A stretch of DNA of 42,011 nt from SAR86 cluster bacterium REDSEA-S09_B4 (GTDB taxonomy: Bacteria > Pseudomonadota > Gammaproteobacteria > Magnimaribacterales > Magnimaribacteraceae). How positions within the stretch are numbered: position 1 is the stretch's first letter; every line of letters starts with the position of its first letter. The notes beneath the pieces are model-generated. The model saw nothing but the letters and a program-made list of their open reading frames with translations, had not been told where the DNA came from and did not search any database. Below are positions 1 through 8,328 of the stretch, piece by piece. Location: NCBI GenBank assembly GCA_001628005.1, contig LUQU01000084.1, forward strand, positions 1 to 42,011, in the 5' to 3' direction. The position numbers and the translations under genes were made by a program.

Positions 1-710
1 TAAAAATATCCACGGTTGAGCATCTACTTTCAGCCATGGCTGGATTGGGAATTGATAATGCTTACGTGGAAGTGAATGCAGCAGAAATACCGATTATGGA
101 TGGAAGCGCAGGACCATTTGTTTTTTTAATTCAATCCGCAGGAATAGATGAACAACAAAAACCAAAAAAGTTTATACGCATCAAAGAGAAAGTAAGGGTT
201 GAATTTAATGACGCCTGGGCTGAAGTATCCCCTTTTGATGGCTTCAAAGTAACCTTCACCATGATTTATAACCATCCGGTTCATAAAAAACACCCCAATG
301 TAGCATCCGTTAATTTCAATAGCACATCTTTTGTTAAGGAAGTTTCAAGAGCTAGAACTTTTGGTCTAATGAAAGATATGGAAATGCTGAATGAAGAAAA
401 TCTAGCTTTAGGTGCGAGTATGAAAAATGCCATTGCCATTGGAGACGATGAAATTCTTAACGAAGAAGGCATAAGGTTTGAAGATGAAATGGTTAAACAT
501 AAAATTCTGGATGTAATCGGAGATTTATATTTACTGGGACATAACTTAGTGGGTTCTTTTGAGGGCTATAAATCTGGCCATACAGTTAATAATGCTCTTT
601 TGAGAGAATTAATTTCTAGACCTGAGGCTTGGGAAATCCTTTCTTATGATGACCCTAAAAGTTCACCAATAACCTATTTAGACCCGATAATAGACCCCAG
701 TCTTGGATAA
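1..710 (+). CDS. lpxC: UDP-3-O-acyl-N-acetylglucosamine deacetylase, 5'-truncated by window edge
   Basis: This enzyme performs the committed step of lipid A synthesis, zinc-dependent deacetylation of UDP-3-O-acyl-GlcNAc in the cytoplasm. The open frame runs to the left edge (first full codon at base 3), so the N-terminal part is missing. The visible piece starts inside the STVEH motif (bases 9-23), which supplies a catalytic Glu and a zinc His. Further on are [12 protein letters not shown], the zinc motif [11 protein letters not shown] and the catalytic-His motif YKSGHTVNN. An ATG at base 36 is internal, because the STVEH motif lies upstream of it in frame. About 236 residues remain of a family that is usually near 300. 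It is followed by secA, as in many gammaproteobacteria, but with no secM between them. Confidence 0.95.
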   Translation, partial: KISTVEHLLSAMAGLGIDNAYVEVNAAEIPIMDGSAGPFVFLIQSAGIDEQQKPKKFIRIKEKVRVEFNDAWAEVSPFDGFKVTFTMIYNHPVHKKHPNVASVNFNSTSFVKEVSRARTFGLMKDMEMLNEENLALGASMKNAIAIGDDEILNEEGIRFEDEMVKHKILDVIGDLYLLGHNLVGSFEGYKSGHTVNNALLRELISRPEAWEILSYDDPKSSPITYLDPIIDPSLG

Positions 711-731
711 TTTCTGATCCTTATTCAGAAA
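711..731 (+). other. Stem-loop between lpxC and secA
   Basis: TTTCTGA (711-717) and TCAGAAA (725-731) are perfect 7-bp arms around a 7-base loop, starting at the base after the lpxC stop. No T-run follows, so it does not look like an intrinsic terminator. It could stabilise the lpxC transcript end or affect secA expression. The 64-base gap has no room for a SecM-like arrest peptide. Confidence 0.4.
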
Positions 732-774
732 ATAATCCCTACAAGTTGTAAAATTTACCTGAGAATTTAAAGCA

Positions 775-3477
775 ATGAGTATTTTTGGAAAAATTTTTAG
801 TTCAAAAACTGGCAAGAAACTAAAGAAAATCGAGCCTTTAGTTAAATCTATTAACAAATTAGAAGAGAATTTTTCTGCATTAAGTGATTCTGAATTAGCA
901 GACCTGAGGGAAGATTTTATTAAAAGATATCAGTCTGAAGAAAGTCTAGATGATTTGCTATCGGAGGCCTTTGCTGTCACTAGAGAAGTTGCGAAAAGAA
1001 AGCTTAATCTTCGCCATTTCGATTGCCAACTATTAGGCGGAATAGCTTTACATAATTGTCAAATTGCTGAAATGGCAACTGGTGAAGGAAAAACTTTGGT
1101 GGCTACTCTTCCTGCTTATCTCAATTCTTTTACAGAAAGGAAAGTTGTATTAGTAACTGTAAACGATTATTTGGCTAAACGAGATGCAGAATGGATGAAA
1201 CCAATTTATGAAGGTCTAGGCATGACAGTAGCTTTTATTGTATCGGGTCAGGGCTTGGAAGAAAGGAAAGCTGCATATGAAGCAGATGTTATCTATGCAA
1301 CCAATAATGAACTTGGTTTTGATTTTTTGAGAAATAATATGGCCATAAGTCAAGAAGAAAGAGTCATGACAGACTTTTACTTTGCAATTGTTGATGAAGT
1401 GGATTCCATCTTAATTGATGAAGCAAGAACCCCATTGGTTATCTCAGGTGCAGCAGAAGATACATCAAAGATCTATACCCAAATAGCTAGATTTATCCCC
1501 GAACTTAAACAACAGGAAGTCTCAGAAGATGAAGAAGGCAACAAGGTGATTAAAGAAGAGGGACACTTCTTAATTGATGAGAAGTCTAGACAAGTAGAAT
1601 TAACTGAATTGGGTCATGATCATGTTGAGAAGTTATTGCAATCTGCTGACATGCTCAACGAACAGAAAAGTTTATATTCTTCAGCGAACTTAAGACTTCT
1701 TCACTACATTCAATCCTCTCTAAGAGCTCACTTCTTATTCCAAAAGGATGTAGATTATTTAGTTCAAGAAAATCAAATAGTTCTAATAGACGATAATACA
1801 GGCAGAGCTATGCCCGGTAGACGACTGGGGGATGGACTTCATCAAGCGATAGAACAAAAAGAAGGTGTTCCTATTCAACTGGAAAGTCAAACTCTAGCTT
1901 CATGCACCTTTCAGAACTATTTTAGGCAGTACGAAAAATTAGCTGGAATGACAGGAACTGCGAGTACTGAGTCTCAGGAATTCATGGAAATATATAACCT
2001 TTCAGTTCTTGAAATCCCCACTAACCAGCCAATGATAAGAGAAGATAACAATGATGTAGTCTATTTAACCGAAAAAGAAAAGTTTGAGGCAGTCGTCAAA
2101 GAAATAGAGGAATTCAGAAATAAGGGAAATCCAGTGTTAGTTGGAACTGCTTCTTTAGAAAGTTCAGAAATTGTTTCAAACCTTTTAAAACAAAAAAATA
2201 TTAATCACCAAGTTTTAAATGCCAAAAATCATGCGAGAGAAGCTGAAATAATTGCACAAGCAGGTCAATCTGGAATTGTAACCATAGCCACCAATATGGC
2301 AGGAAGAGGAACGGATATTGTCTTGGGTGGTAATTGGGAAGCGGAACTTGGGAAGCAAGAAGGCGGAAATAATATTTCCAAAGAAAAAATATATTCTGAC
2401 TGGCAAGAAAGAAATAAAAAGGTAATAGATTGCGGTGGTTTGCATGTTATAGGAACTGAAAGAAACGAATCCAGAAGGATAGACAATCAATTAAGAGGAA
2501 GGTCTGGGAGACAAGGCGATCCGGGTTCATCTAAATTCTATCTCTCATTAGAAGATTCTTTAATGAGAATCTTTGCTTCTGACCAAGTAAAGAACATGAT
2601 GCAGGGTTTGGGATTGGAAGACGGCGAAGCAATAGAGCACAGAATGCTTAGCGGAGCTATACAAAGAGCTCAGAAACGCGTTGAAGGCAGGAACTTTGAT
2701 ATAAGGAAATTGCTTCTTGAATACGATGATATGGCTAACGAACAGAGACAGATAGTTTATTCGCAAAGAAATTCTGTACTGGAATCTGCAGATATAAGTG
2801 AATTACTAGACTCCATGAGACAAACCGTAATTGAAAATGAAATTAGTGAGTTTATTCCTGAACAAGTACCGGTTCTGCAGTGGGATATCAAAGGATTGGA
2901 GACATCAGTTCATAATAACTTTGGCCTCCAGATACCTTTACAAGAGTGGTTAGAGAGCGATTCCAATTTAAATGAACAGGATATTAGTGAAAAAATATAT
3001 TCTGCAGCTACTGCCAGCTACAGGGCTAAAGGAGAGACCATTGGTCCGGTTATGAGGGATTTTGAAAAACAAATTCTTCTTCAAATAATTGATAACGCTT
3101 GGAAAGAACATTTAGGAGCAGTTGATTACTTAAGGCAAGGAATTGGATTGAGAAGTTATGGTAGTAGGAATCCAAAGTTGGAATTCAGAAAAGAATCCTT
3201 CGCCTTATTTGAGGAGTTACTTGAAAATATCAGAGCAGAGGCTACAAGATTTTTAGCAAGGGTCGAGATAGAAGTCGATGCTCCAGAAGAACTAGAGAGA
3301 ATCCAAAAATTGGGAAGAAAGAAGACAGTAGAACATCAAAATACAGAGTCTGCATTTAGCTCTGATGAACCTGAAAAAAAATCCCAGCCACAAAGTCCTC
3401 AATCGCAAGAACAAGGCAATAGAAGGCTCAGAAGATACGAAGCCAAGATGGCGAGAAAAAACGCTAACAAGAAATAA
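775..3477 (+). CDS. secA: Preprotein translocase ATPase SecA, lacking the C-terminal zinc domain
   Basis: SecA is the ATPase motor that pushes unfolded preproteins through SecYEG. The 900-residue product has Walker A ATGEGKTLVA (G103-T107), the Walker B region VDEVDSILIDEA, the preprotein-crosslinking region, the TNMAGRGTDI helicase motif and QLRGRSGRQGDPGSS, all expected of SecA. The C-terminus is unusual. After a Gln/Ser/Glu-rich linker it ends in a short basic tail (RRLRRYEAKMARKNANKK), with none of the CxCxSGxxYxxCH cysteines that bind zinc and SecB in E. coli SecA. The stop at 3475-3477 is clear and argJ begins 11 bases later, so no cysteine motif lies just beyond a frameshift. ATG at 775 is the only plausible start. 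Confidence 0.97.
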   Translation: MSIFGKIFSSKTGKKLKKIEPLVKSINKLEENFSALSDSELADLREDFIKRYQSEESLDDLLSEAFAVTREVAKRKLNLRHFDCQLLGGIALHNCQIAEMATGEGKTLVATLPAYLNSFTERKVVLVTVNDYLAKRDAEWMKPIYEGLGMTVAFIVSGQGLEERKAAYEADVIYATNNELGFDFLRNNMAISQEERVMTDFYFAIVDEVDSILIDEARTPLVISGAAEDTSKIYTQIARFIPELKQQEVSEDEEGNKVIKEEGHFLIDEKSRQVELTELGHDHVEKLLQSADMLNEQKSLYSSANLRLLHYIQSSLRAHFLFQKDVDYLVQENQIVLIDDNTGRAMPGRRLGDGLHQAIEQKEGVPIQLESQTLASCTFQNYFRQYEKLAGMTGTASTESQEFMEIYNLSVLEIPTNQPMIREDNNDVVYLTEKEKFEAVVKEIEEFRNKGNPVLVGTASLESSEIVSNLLKQKNINHQVLNAKNHAREAEIIAQAGQSGIVTIATNMAGRGTDIVLGGNWEAELGKQEGGNNISKEKIYSDWQERNKKVIDCGGLHVIGTERNESRRIDNQLRGRSGRQGDPGSSKFYLSLEDSLMRIFASDQVKNMMQGLGLEDGEAIEHRMLSGAIQRAQKRVEGRNFDIRKLLLEYDDMANEQRQIVYSQRNSVLESADISELLDSMRQTVIENEISEFIPEQVPVLQWDIKGLETSVHNNFGLQIPLQEWLESDSNLNEQDISEKIYSAATASYRAKGETIGPVMRDFEKQILLQIIDNAWKEHLGAVDYLRQGIGLRSYGSRNPKLEFRKESFALFEELLENIRAEATRFLARVEIEVDAPEELERIQKLGRKKTVEHQNTESAFSSDEPEKKSQPQSPQSQEQGNRRLRRYEAKMARKNANKK

Positions 3478-3488
3478 AATTTAGATAT

Positions 3489-4685
3489 ATGGCAACTATA
3501 CAAAATATAGAAGGCGTTGAATTGTCTAGTTCCTCGAGCAATTCTCGTTATGGCAAAAGGGATGATAGTGTCGTCATAAAACTAGAAAGTAAGGCTAATA
3601 TTAGTTGTAAGTTTACGAGCAATGCCTTTCAAGCTGCGCCTGTAATAATAGCCAAAAAGCATCTACAGAATGGAAGCAATAAAGAAAAAATTCTTTTAAT
3701 CAATGCAGGAAACGCAAATGCAGGTAATGGTAAATCAGGCGAGCTGGATGCCCTTAAATGCTGTAAAGAAATTTCTGAGTATGCAGATCTTAACACTGAA
3801 GATGTATTGCCTTTTTCTACTGGCATTATAGGTGAGCCCCTGAATGCAGAAGAGCATATAACAGCATTTAAAAAGGCTTACAGTTCATTAAAACCCACAA
3901 ATTGGAGAAAAGCAGCCAAGGCAATACTAACTACTGATACTAAAATTAAGCTGGTTTCTAAAACTTTAGTTAAAGGAAAAAAGAGTATCAATATCACTGG
4001 CTTCGCAAAAGGATCTGGAATGATAAGACCAGACTTTGCTACTCTCTTAAGCTTTGTATTTACTGATGCAGATATAAATCAATCGCTTCTGCATAAATTA
4101 CATAATGAAGCTCTATCAGAAAGCTTTGAACGAATTACTGTCGATGGAGATACATCTCCGAATGACTCCTCAGTGTTAGTAGCTACAGGTAAATCAGGCA
4201 TCAAAGTAAGAAGTAAATCAAAAGAAATAAAAAAATTTCAACAAGAGCTAGTGCAATTATTTCAATCTTTAGCCCAAGACATTATTAGAGATGCAGAAGG
4301 AGCAAAGAAGGAAATTGAGATCAAAATAGAGAAAGCAAGAAATAAGACTGTGGCTAGAGACGTGGCTTTTACAATTGCACACTCGCCTTTAGTAAAAACA
4401 GCAATGTATGGAAATGATGCCAATTGGGGAAGAATTCTAGCGGCCGTTGGAAGAGCTGACAGTATTTCTGATATCGCAAAAGTTTCCATTAAATTAAATG
4501 ACACTCCCTTAGTTACCAGGGGTTCGAGAGACCCTAAGCACAGCGAAATGAAGGCTTCAAAATCTGTAAAATCTAAGAAAGTAGTAATAAGGGTTATTCT
4601 AAATGAGGGTAAAGATAGTTTCTCTGTTCTCACTTCAGACCTGACTGAAGATTACGTCTTGATTAACAGTAACTACCGAAGCTAG
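3489..4685 (+). CDS. argJ: Bifunctional glutamate N-acetyltransferase / amino-acid acetyltransferase (ornithine acetyltransferase)
   Basis: ArgJ moves the acetyl group from N-acetylornithine to glutamate, recycling it in arginine biosynthesis. The 398-residue length fits the family. The self-cleavage region is present as KGSGMIRPDFATLLSF, with the expected scissile Ala184-Thr185 bond and Thr185 as the new nucleophile. The downstream VDGDTSPNDSS and GNDANWGRI motifs are typical, and the C-terminus EDYVLINSNYRS matches the usual DYVRINxxYRT-type ending. It lies 11 bases after secA and 2 bases before the next gene, so it probably shares a transcript with both. An autonomous bifunctional role, rather than ornithine-only activity, is inferred from the family. 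Confidence 0.93.
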   Translation: MATIQNIEGVELSSSSSNSRYGKRDDSVVIKLESKANISCKFTSNAFQAAPVIIAKKHLQNGSNKEKILLINAGNANAGNGKSGELDALKCCKEISEYADLNTEDVLPFSTGIIGEPLNAEEHITAFKKAYSSLKPTNWRKAAKAILTTDTKIKLVSKTLVKGKKSINITGFAKGSGMIRPDFATLLSFVFTDADINQSLLHKLHNEALSESFERITVDGDTSPNDSSVLVATGKSGIKVRSKSKEIKKFQQELVQLFQSLAQDIIRDAEGAKKEIEIKIEKARNKTVARDVAFTIAHSPLVKTAMYGNDANWGRILAAVGRADSISDIAKVSIKLNDTPLVTRGSRDPKHSEMKASKSVKSKKVVIRVILNEGKDSFSVLTSDLTEDYVLINSNYRS

Positions 4686-4687
4686 GA

Positions 4688-5251
4688 ATGGATCTACCCA
4701 GAATATATCCGATTACGCCTGAAACAGATACCTCCGAAAAACTGCTTACTGCAATTTCAAGATCAGCTTCAAATAATGTTTCTGTATTTCAATACAGAAG
4801 GAAGACTCTTGACGAATCTAAGGTTAAAGAGGAATTAGATTTGTTAGAAACTATTACTGCTGAATTCAATATATCAGTCATAATCAATTCTTATCATCAA
4901 AGTAACCTGATAAGTAGATTTTCTGGCTTACATCTAACCGGCATAGATTTAAAGGACTCAACCAAAAGACCAGTGGAAAAGAATAAATTTTTTGGCATTT
5001 CCTGTCACGACTACGAAGATATTAAGAAAGCAGAAATTTTAGATGCAGATTACATATTTCTGTCTCCGGTAAATAAAACTTCTTCGCATCAAAATCAAAA
5101 ACCTATGGGCTGGAAGAAATTCTCTGCATTAACGAAAGAAACTAAGCTGCCAGTCTATGCACTGGGTGGGTTAGGAAAAGAAGACTTATTAAAAGCTGAA
5201 GAAAATGGCGCCTATGGTATTGCTGGAATTAGCAGATTTTGGTCTTACTAA
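4688..5251 (+). CDS. Stand-alone ThiE/TenI-like domain protein (partner domain of the MutT-ThiE fusion, without Nudix part)
   Basis: The 187-residue product is a TIM-barrel TMP-synthase/TenI-like domain. Seen are FQYRRK near residue 36, GLHLTGIDL, the loop [19 protein letters not shown] and PVYALGGLG. The SPV-x-(T/K)-TSSH...GW loop resembles the C-terminal ThiE-like domain that gammaproteobacteria fuse to a MutT Nudix hydrolase at this same locus (argJ side, next to coaE/yacG). Here there is no Nudix box and no upstream room for one: argJ ends 2 bases before the ATG. The role of this domain is not established even in the fusion. True thiamine phosphate synthase activity is possible but less likely than a TenI-like role. 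Its stop interlocks with that of the opposing yacG. Confidence 0.75.
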   Translation: MDLPRIYPITPETDTSEKLLTAISRSASNNVSVFQYRRKTLDESKVKEELDLLETITAEFNISVIINSYHQSNLISRFSGLHLTGIDLKDSTKRPVEKNKFFGISCHDYEDIKKAEILDADYIFLSPVNKTSSHQNQKPMGWKKFSALTKETKLPVYALGGLGKEDLLKAEENGAYGIAGISRFWSY

Positions 5252-5439
5252 TGCTTTGTTATTTCCTCTAAATCCTCTTCCGAGTCAAATAAAGAACTTC
5301 CGGCTATTTTATTTCTTTCACTAGCCCAAGATCCTAGATCTAAAAGCTGACATCTCTTCGAGCAGAAAGGTTTGTATGTATTGCCCTCTTTCCACTCAAC
5401 TGGGGTTTTGCATTGTGGGCAATTTACTTTTTTTTTCAT
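5248..5439 (-). CDS. yacG: Zinc-binding DNA gyrase inhibitor YacG
   Basis: This 63-residue protein has the paired zinc-finger cysteines CPQC and CSKRC, then the typical [16 protein letters not shown] segment of YacG. The family binds GyrB and inhibits gyrase. The acidic tail (EEDLEEI) is also common. The start ATG overlaps the coaE stop as ATGA, so the two are probably translationally coupled. The stop codon (TAG, 5250-5248 on the minus strand) overlaps the TAA of the convergent ThiE-like gene inside the four bases CTAA. Confidence 0.92.
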   Translation of the reverse strand: MKKKVNCPQCKTPVEWKEGNTYKPFCSKRCQLLDLGSWASERNKIAGSSLFDSEEDLEEITKH

Positions 5440-6029
5440 TCGACCATCTGAAGATATTTCTCATGTAACTCTTCAACTTTTTTTTCCAATTCTTCTATCG
5501 TGCCTGTATTAACCAAAACATCGTCTGCTTTTTCTAGCCTCTTCTCTCTTTCCATTTGGGCTGAAACCATTTGTTCAACTTGATCAGTAGAAACTTCATC
5601 TCTCTCTGCGGTTCTTTCAACTTGCACTTCCTTAGGCACATCAACAACCACTACTCTGGCACACATTTCTTGAGAATTGGTCTCTAACAATAAAGGTGCT
5701 ACGAATAAAGTGTAGGGGCTGGTGGATTCTGCAATTTCCTTAGCTATCTGTTCCCCTATTCTTGGGTGAAGAACAGACTCAAGCCATTTTCTTTCTGCAG
5801 CATCTGAAGCGATAATTTCTCTAAGTTTAGTTCGATCTAATTGCCCATCGCCTGCAATAATTTCTGAACCAAAATGTGATTCAATTTCTTTAAGCGTTGG
5901 CATCCCTGGTTCCACAACTGTTCTTGAAGCAACATCAGCATCTACAACCGTTATACCAAGTGAAGCGAATTTATCTGAAGCAACCGACTTGCCACTTCCG
6001 ATGCCTCCAGTAAGTCCAATAATTAACAT
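5436..6029 (-). CDS. coaE: Dephospho-CoA kinase
   Basis: CoaE phosphorylates dephospho-CoA, the last step of coenzyme A synthesis. The N-terminus [18 protein letters not shown] is a canonical P-loop. It is followed by VVDADVASR (the DAD motif), ESVLHPRIG, and the lid with [15 protein letters not shown]. The 197-residue length is normal for a bacterial CoaE. It precedes yacG with an ATGA overlap, the usual gammaproteobacterial pairing. Confidence 0.95.
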   Translation of the reverse strand: MLIIGLTGGIGSGKSVASDKFASLGITVVDADVASRTVVEPGMPTLKEIESHFGSEIIAGDGQLDRTKLREIIASDAAERKWLESVLHPRIGEQIAKEIAESTSPYTLFVAPLLLETNSQEMCARVVVVDVPKEVQVERTAERDEVSTDQVEQMVSAQMEREKRLEKADDVLVNTGTIEELEKKVEELHEKYLQMVE

Positions 6030-6072
6030 AGGAAGATGGTATCAGATAGAAAATGCTTTTTCTTTCAAAACG

Positions 6073-6903
6073 CTAAAGAGATTTCAAGAATTTGATAGCT
6101 TCCTCAGCAAAAATATCATTCCTGTCACCGGCTATCATGTGTGCTGCTTTTTCAATTTCTACAAATTTTGCATGACTGATCACCGACAAGAAATAGTCTA
6201 CATCTTCCATAGTAACGACATCACTTAGAGCACCTCTTATCAATAAAGCAGGAATAGTTACTTTTTCAGCAGCTTTTAATTGAAGATCAAAGTAGCCCCT
6301 ATCTCTTGAGCCCGGTCTTCTTCGAATAAATCTGGGATCCCAGTGCCAGTAATATCTTCCATCATCTTTCAATCTAAGATTCTTTTTTAATCCCTCTGGG
6401 TCTTTTGGTTGTTTTCGATGAGGTAAATAATCCGAAATAGATTTCGCTGCATCCTCTAAAGAATCAAAGCCTTGTTCACCTGATAACATGAAACTGACGA
6501 TCCGGTCTGAACCAACTGGATCTGGATAAATTCCTATATCAACCATAATAAGAGCTGTACATAAATTTGAATTAATTTCATCTCCAGCCAATGCTAAAGA
6601 AGCCATACCCCCCAAAGAAGCACCAACTAGCCTTGCTGGCTGTCCTATCTCATTAATAACAGAGACTAAATCATCTTTATAAGCTCTGATTGAATAATCA
6701 CCATCTGCGTCCCATTCACTGTCACCATGACCCCTTAAATCTAAAGCAACGGAATGGTAGCCAGCTTCCGCTAATTTTTTTCCGGTTTCTCCCCAAGCGT
6801 GTCTGGTTTGACCCCCTCCGTGCAATAAGATGACCAATTCTTGGTTATTAGAACCCCAAACGTCCGCTGCTATCTTTATGTCTCCGTGTCCTTTAAAGTG
6901 CAT
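6073..6903 (-). CDS. Alpha/beta-fold hydrolase
   Basis: This is a 276-residue soluble hydrolase. The oxyanion-hole segment is VILLHGGGQTRHAW, followed by LDLRGHGDS. The nucleophile elbow is VGASLGG with Ser96, and the catalytic His is His255 in EKAAHMIAG. The acid is probably the Asp near GALSDVV. It has no signal peptide and is therefore cytoplasmic. The substrate is unknown: related proteins include esterases, epoxide hydrolases and C-C hydrolases. The ATG at 6903 has a weak AGGA about 11 bases upstream. It diverges from the Nramp-like gene across a 77-base gap and runs toward coaE. Confidence 0.85.
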   Translation of the reverse strand: MHFKGHGDIKIAADVWGSNNQELVILLHGGGQTRHAWGETGKKLAEAGYHSVALDLRGHGDSEWDADGDYSIRAYKDDLVSVINEIGQPARLVGASLGGMASLALAGDEINSNLCTALIMVDIGIYPDPVGSDRIVSFMLSGEQGFDSLEDAAKSISDYLPHRKQPKDPEGLKKNLRLKDDGRYYWHWDPRFIRRRPGSRDRGYFDLQLKAAEKVTIPALLIRGALSDVVTMEDVDYFLSVISHAKFVEIEKAAHMIAGDRNDIFAEEAIKFLKSL

Positions 6904-6980
6904 GTATATAGTGATCCTGCTAAAAAATTGTGGATTGTTTCATAAAATAGTACAAAATCCATCAATAAAGATTTCCCAAT

Positions 6981-8294
6981 ATGATACAAGCACCTAAGAC
7001 CTTCATTCAACGCCTAAAATATGTGGGTCCAAGCGTTATAGTTGTCGGAAGTGTCGTAGGCAGTGGAGAGTTAGTTTTAACATCCCTTTTAGGTGCCGCA
7101 GCAGGTTTTGCTTTCCTCTGGTGGGTGATATTTAGCACCATTAGTAAATCCATTGTACAAGCGGAAATTGCCAGGTATGTAATCGTTACTAAGAAAACTT
7201 TTTTAGAAAGTTTTTCTGAAATTCCCGGTCCCAGCACGAAAATAGGACAAAAAAAATCTTCTTGGGCTGTCTGGATTCTGCTTTTGGGGGCAATCCCAGC
7301 TTTAGCTGGGGGTGGAGGTATTATAGGTTCTGCCGCTGAAGCTGCGAACATCTTGGTTCCTTTTTTTTCACCCGGCTGGTGGGTAGTCATTCTAAGTTTA
7401 GTAACTTCTGGAATACTGTTTTGGGGTTCATACAAATCTTTAGAAAAAGTAATGCTCACCATTGTCATTGCTTTCTCAGCTATAACTTTAATTATCTCCA
7501 TAGCCATTCAATCTACAGAATACCAAGTTAGTTTTGACCAGCTGGCCTATGGTTTTTCTTTTGATTTTCCATTTGAATATTTAGCTCTAGCACTAGCTGT
7601 ATACGGCTACACAGGAATAAACTCTGGAGAGATTATGGCCTACTCATACTGGTGCCTTGAAAAGGGATATGGAAAAGAAGCTGACGCCGATAAAGGAAAC
7701 ATAAAAACATGGATCAAAGTCATGCAAACAGATGTTTGGGCCACCTTATTTTTTATGGTGCTAGGTACTTTGCCATTTTTTATTCTAGGCGCAGCGGTTC
7801 TTCACCCTCTTGACCTTTATCCACCGCCTAACGGGGACTTAATATCTACTCTCACCAACATGTTTACTGAAGTCTTGGGTAGTTGGGCAAAATGGATGTT
7901 TCTTATAGGTGGATTTTTTATATTGTTTTCAACAACTTTATCGGGAGTTGCTGCACAGACCAGAGTTCTGCCAGATTACTTATTAGTTTTAGGAATAATA
8001 AAAGAAAAAAAAATTACTCGGCTATCTTTAACCAGAGCCTTTGCTTGTATAGTCCCAATCATTAGTGGAACTATTTATTTCCTTTTTCCGAATCCAGTAA
8101 GTCTATTATTAATAGCGGGTATATGGGCAGCTCTAGTTCTGCCTTTAATAAATGCTATAGCTATTTATTTAGTGAGTAAGCTAGAACCAGATCTCCAACC
8201 AAAATTAGGTATAAAAGTATTTCTCTGGGTAACTTTAGTACTTCTAGTTCTTTTAGCTCTACTTGTGTCCTACAATGTACTGATAGGTTTTTAA
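6981..8294 (+). CDS. Nramp-like (SLC11-type) membrane transporter with altered metal-site motifs
   Basis: The 437-residue protein is very hydrophobic, with about 11 membrane spans. The N-terminal VGPSVIVVGSVVGSGELVLTS segment and the ALAVYGYTGINSGEIMAYSYW segment match the TM1 and TM6 regions of the Nramp/natural-resistance family. Canonical Mn/Fe transporters carry DPGN in TM1 and MPH in TM6. Here the corresponding positions read GSGE (residues 27-30), and no MPH is present. The cargo is therefore probably not classic Mn2+ or Fe2+. A Mg/Al-type or non-metal substrate is possible and cannot be read from sequence. It is followed closely by a flavin oxidoreductase on the same strand. Confidence 0.75.
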   Translation: MIQAPKTFIQRLKYVGPSVIVVGSVVGSGELVLTSLLGAAAGFAFLWWVIFSTISKSIVQAEIARYVIVTKKTFLESFSEIPGPSTKIGQKKSSWAVWILLLGAIPALAGGGGIIGSAAEAANILVPFFSPGWWVVILSLVTSGILFWGSYKSLEKVMLTIVIAFSAITLIISIAIQSTEYQVSFDQLAYGFSFDFPFEYLALALAVYGYTGINSGEIMAYSYWCLEKGYGKEADADKGNIKTWIKVMQTDVWATLFFMVLGTLPFFILGAAVLHPLDLYPPPNGDLISTLTNMFTEVLGSWAKWMFLIGGFFILFSTTLSGVAAQTRVLPDYLLVLGIIKEKKITRLSLTRAFACIVPIISGTIYFLFPNPVSLLLIAGIWAALVLPLINAIAIYLVSKLEPDLQPKLGIKVFLWVTLVLLVLLALLVSYNVLIGF

Positions 8295-8328
8295 AATTAT
8301 TTAAGTTAGTAGCCATAGGGGGGAAGAA

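Noticed and set aside
4262-4633. 123-codon frame antisense to argJ
   Set aside because: It is inside argJ with no independent evidence.
6904-6980. Possible promoter between the alpha/beta hydrolase and the Nramp-like gene (TTGTGG...TACAAA)
   Set aside because: Both hexamers match the consensus poorly, so the site cannot be supported.
7007-7507. 166-codon open frame antisense to the Nramp-like gene
   Set aside because: It lies wholly inside a clear membrane-protein gene, has no ribosome-binding site or recognisable motif, and reads as a complement shadow.
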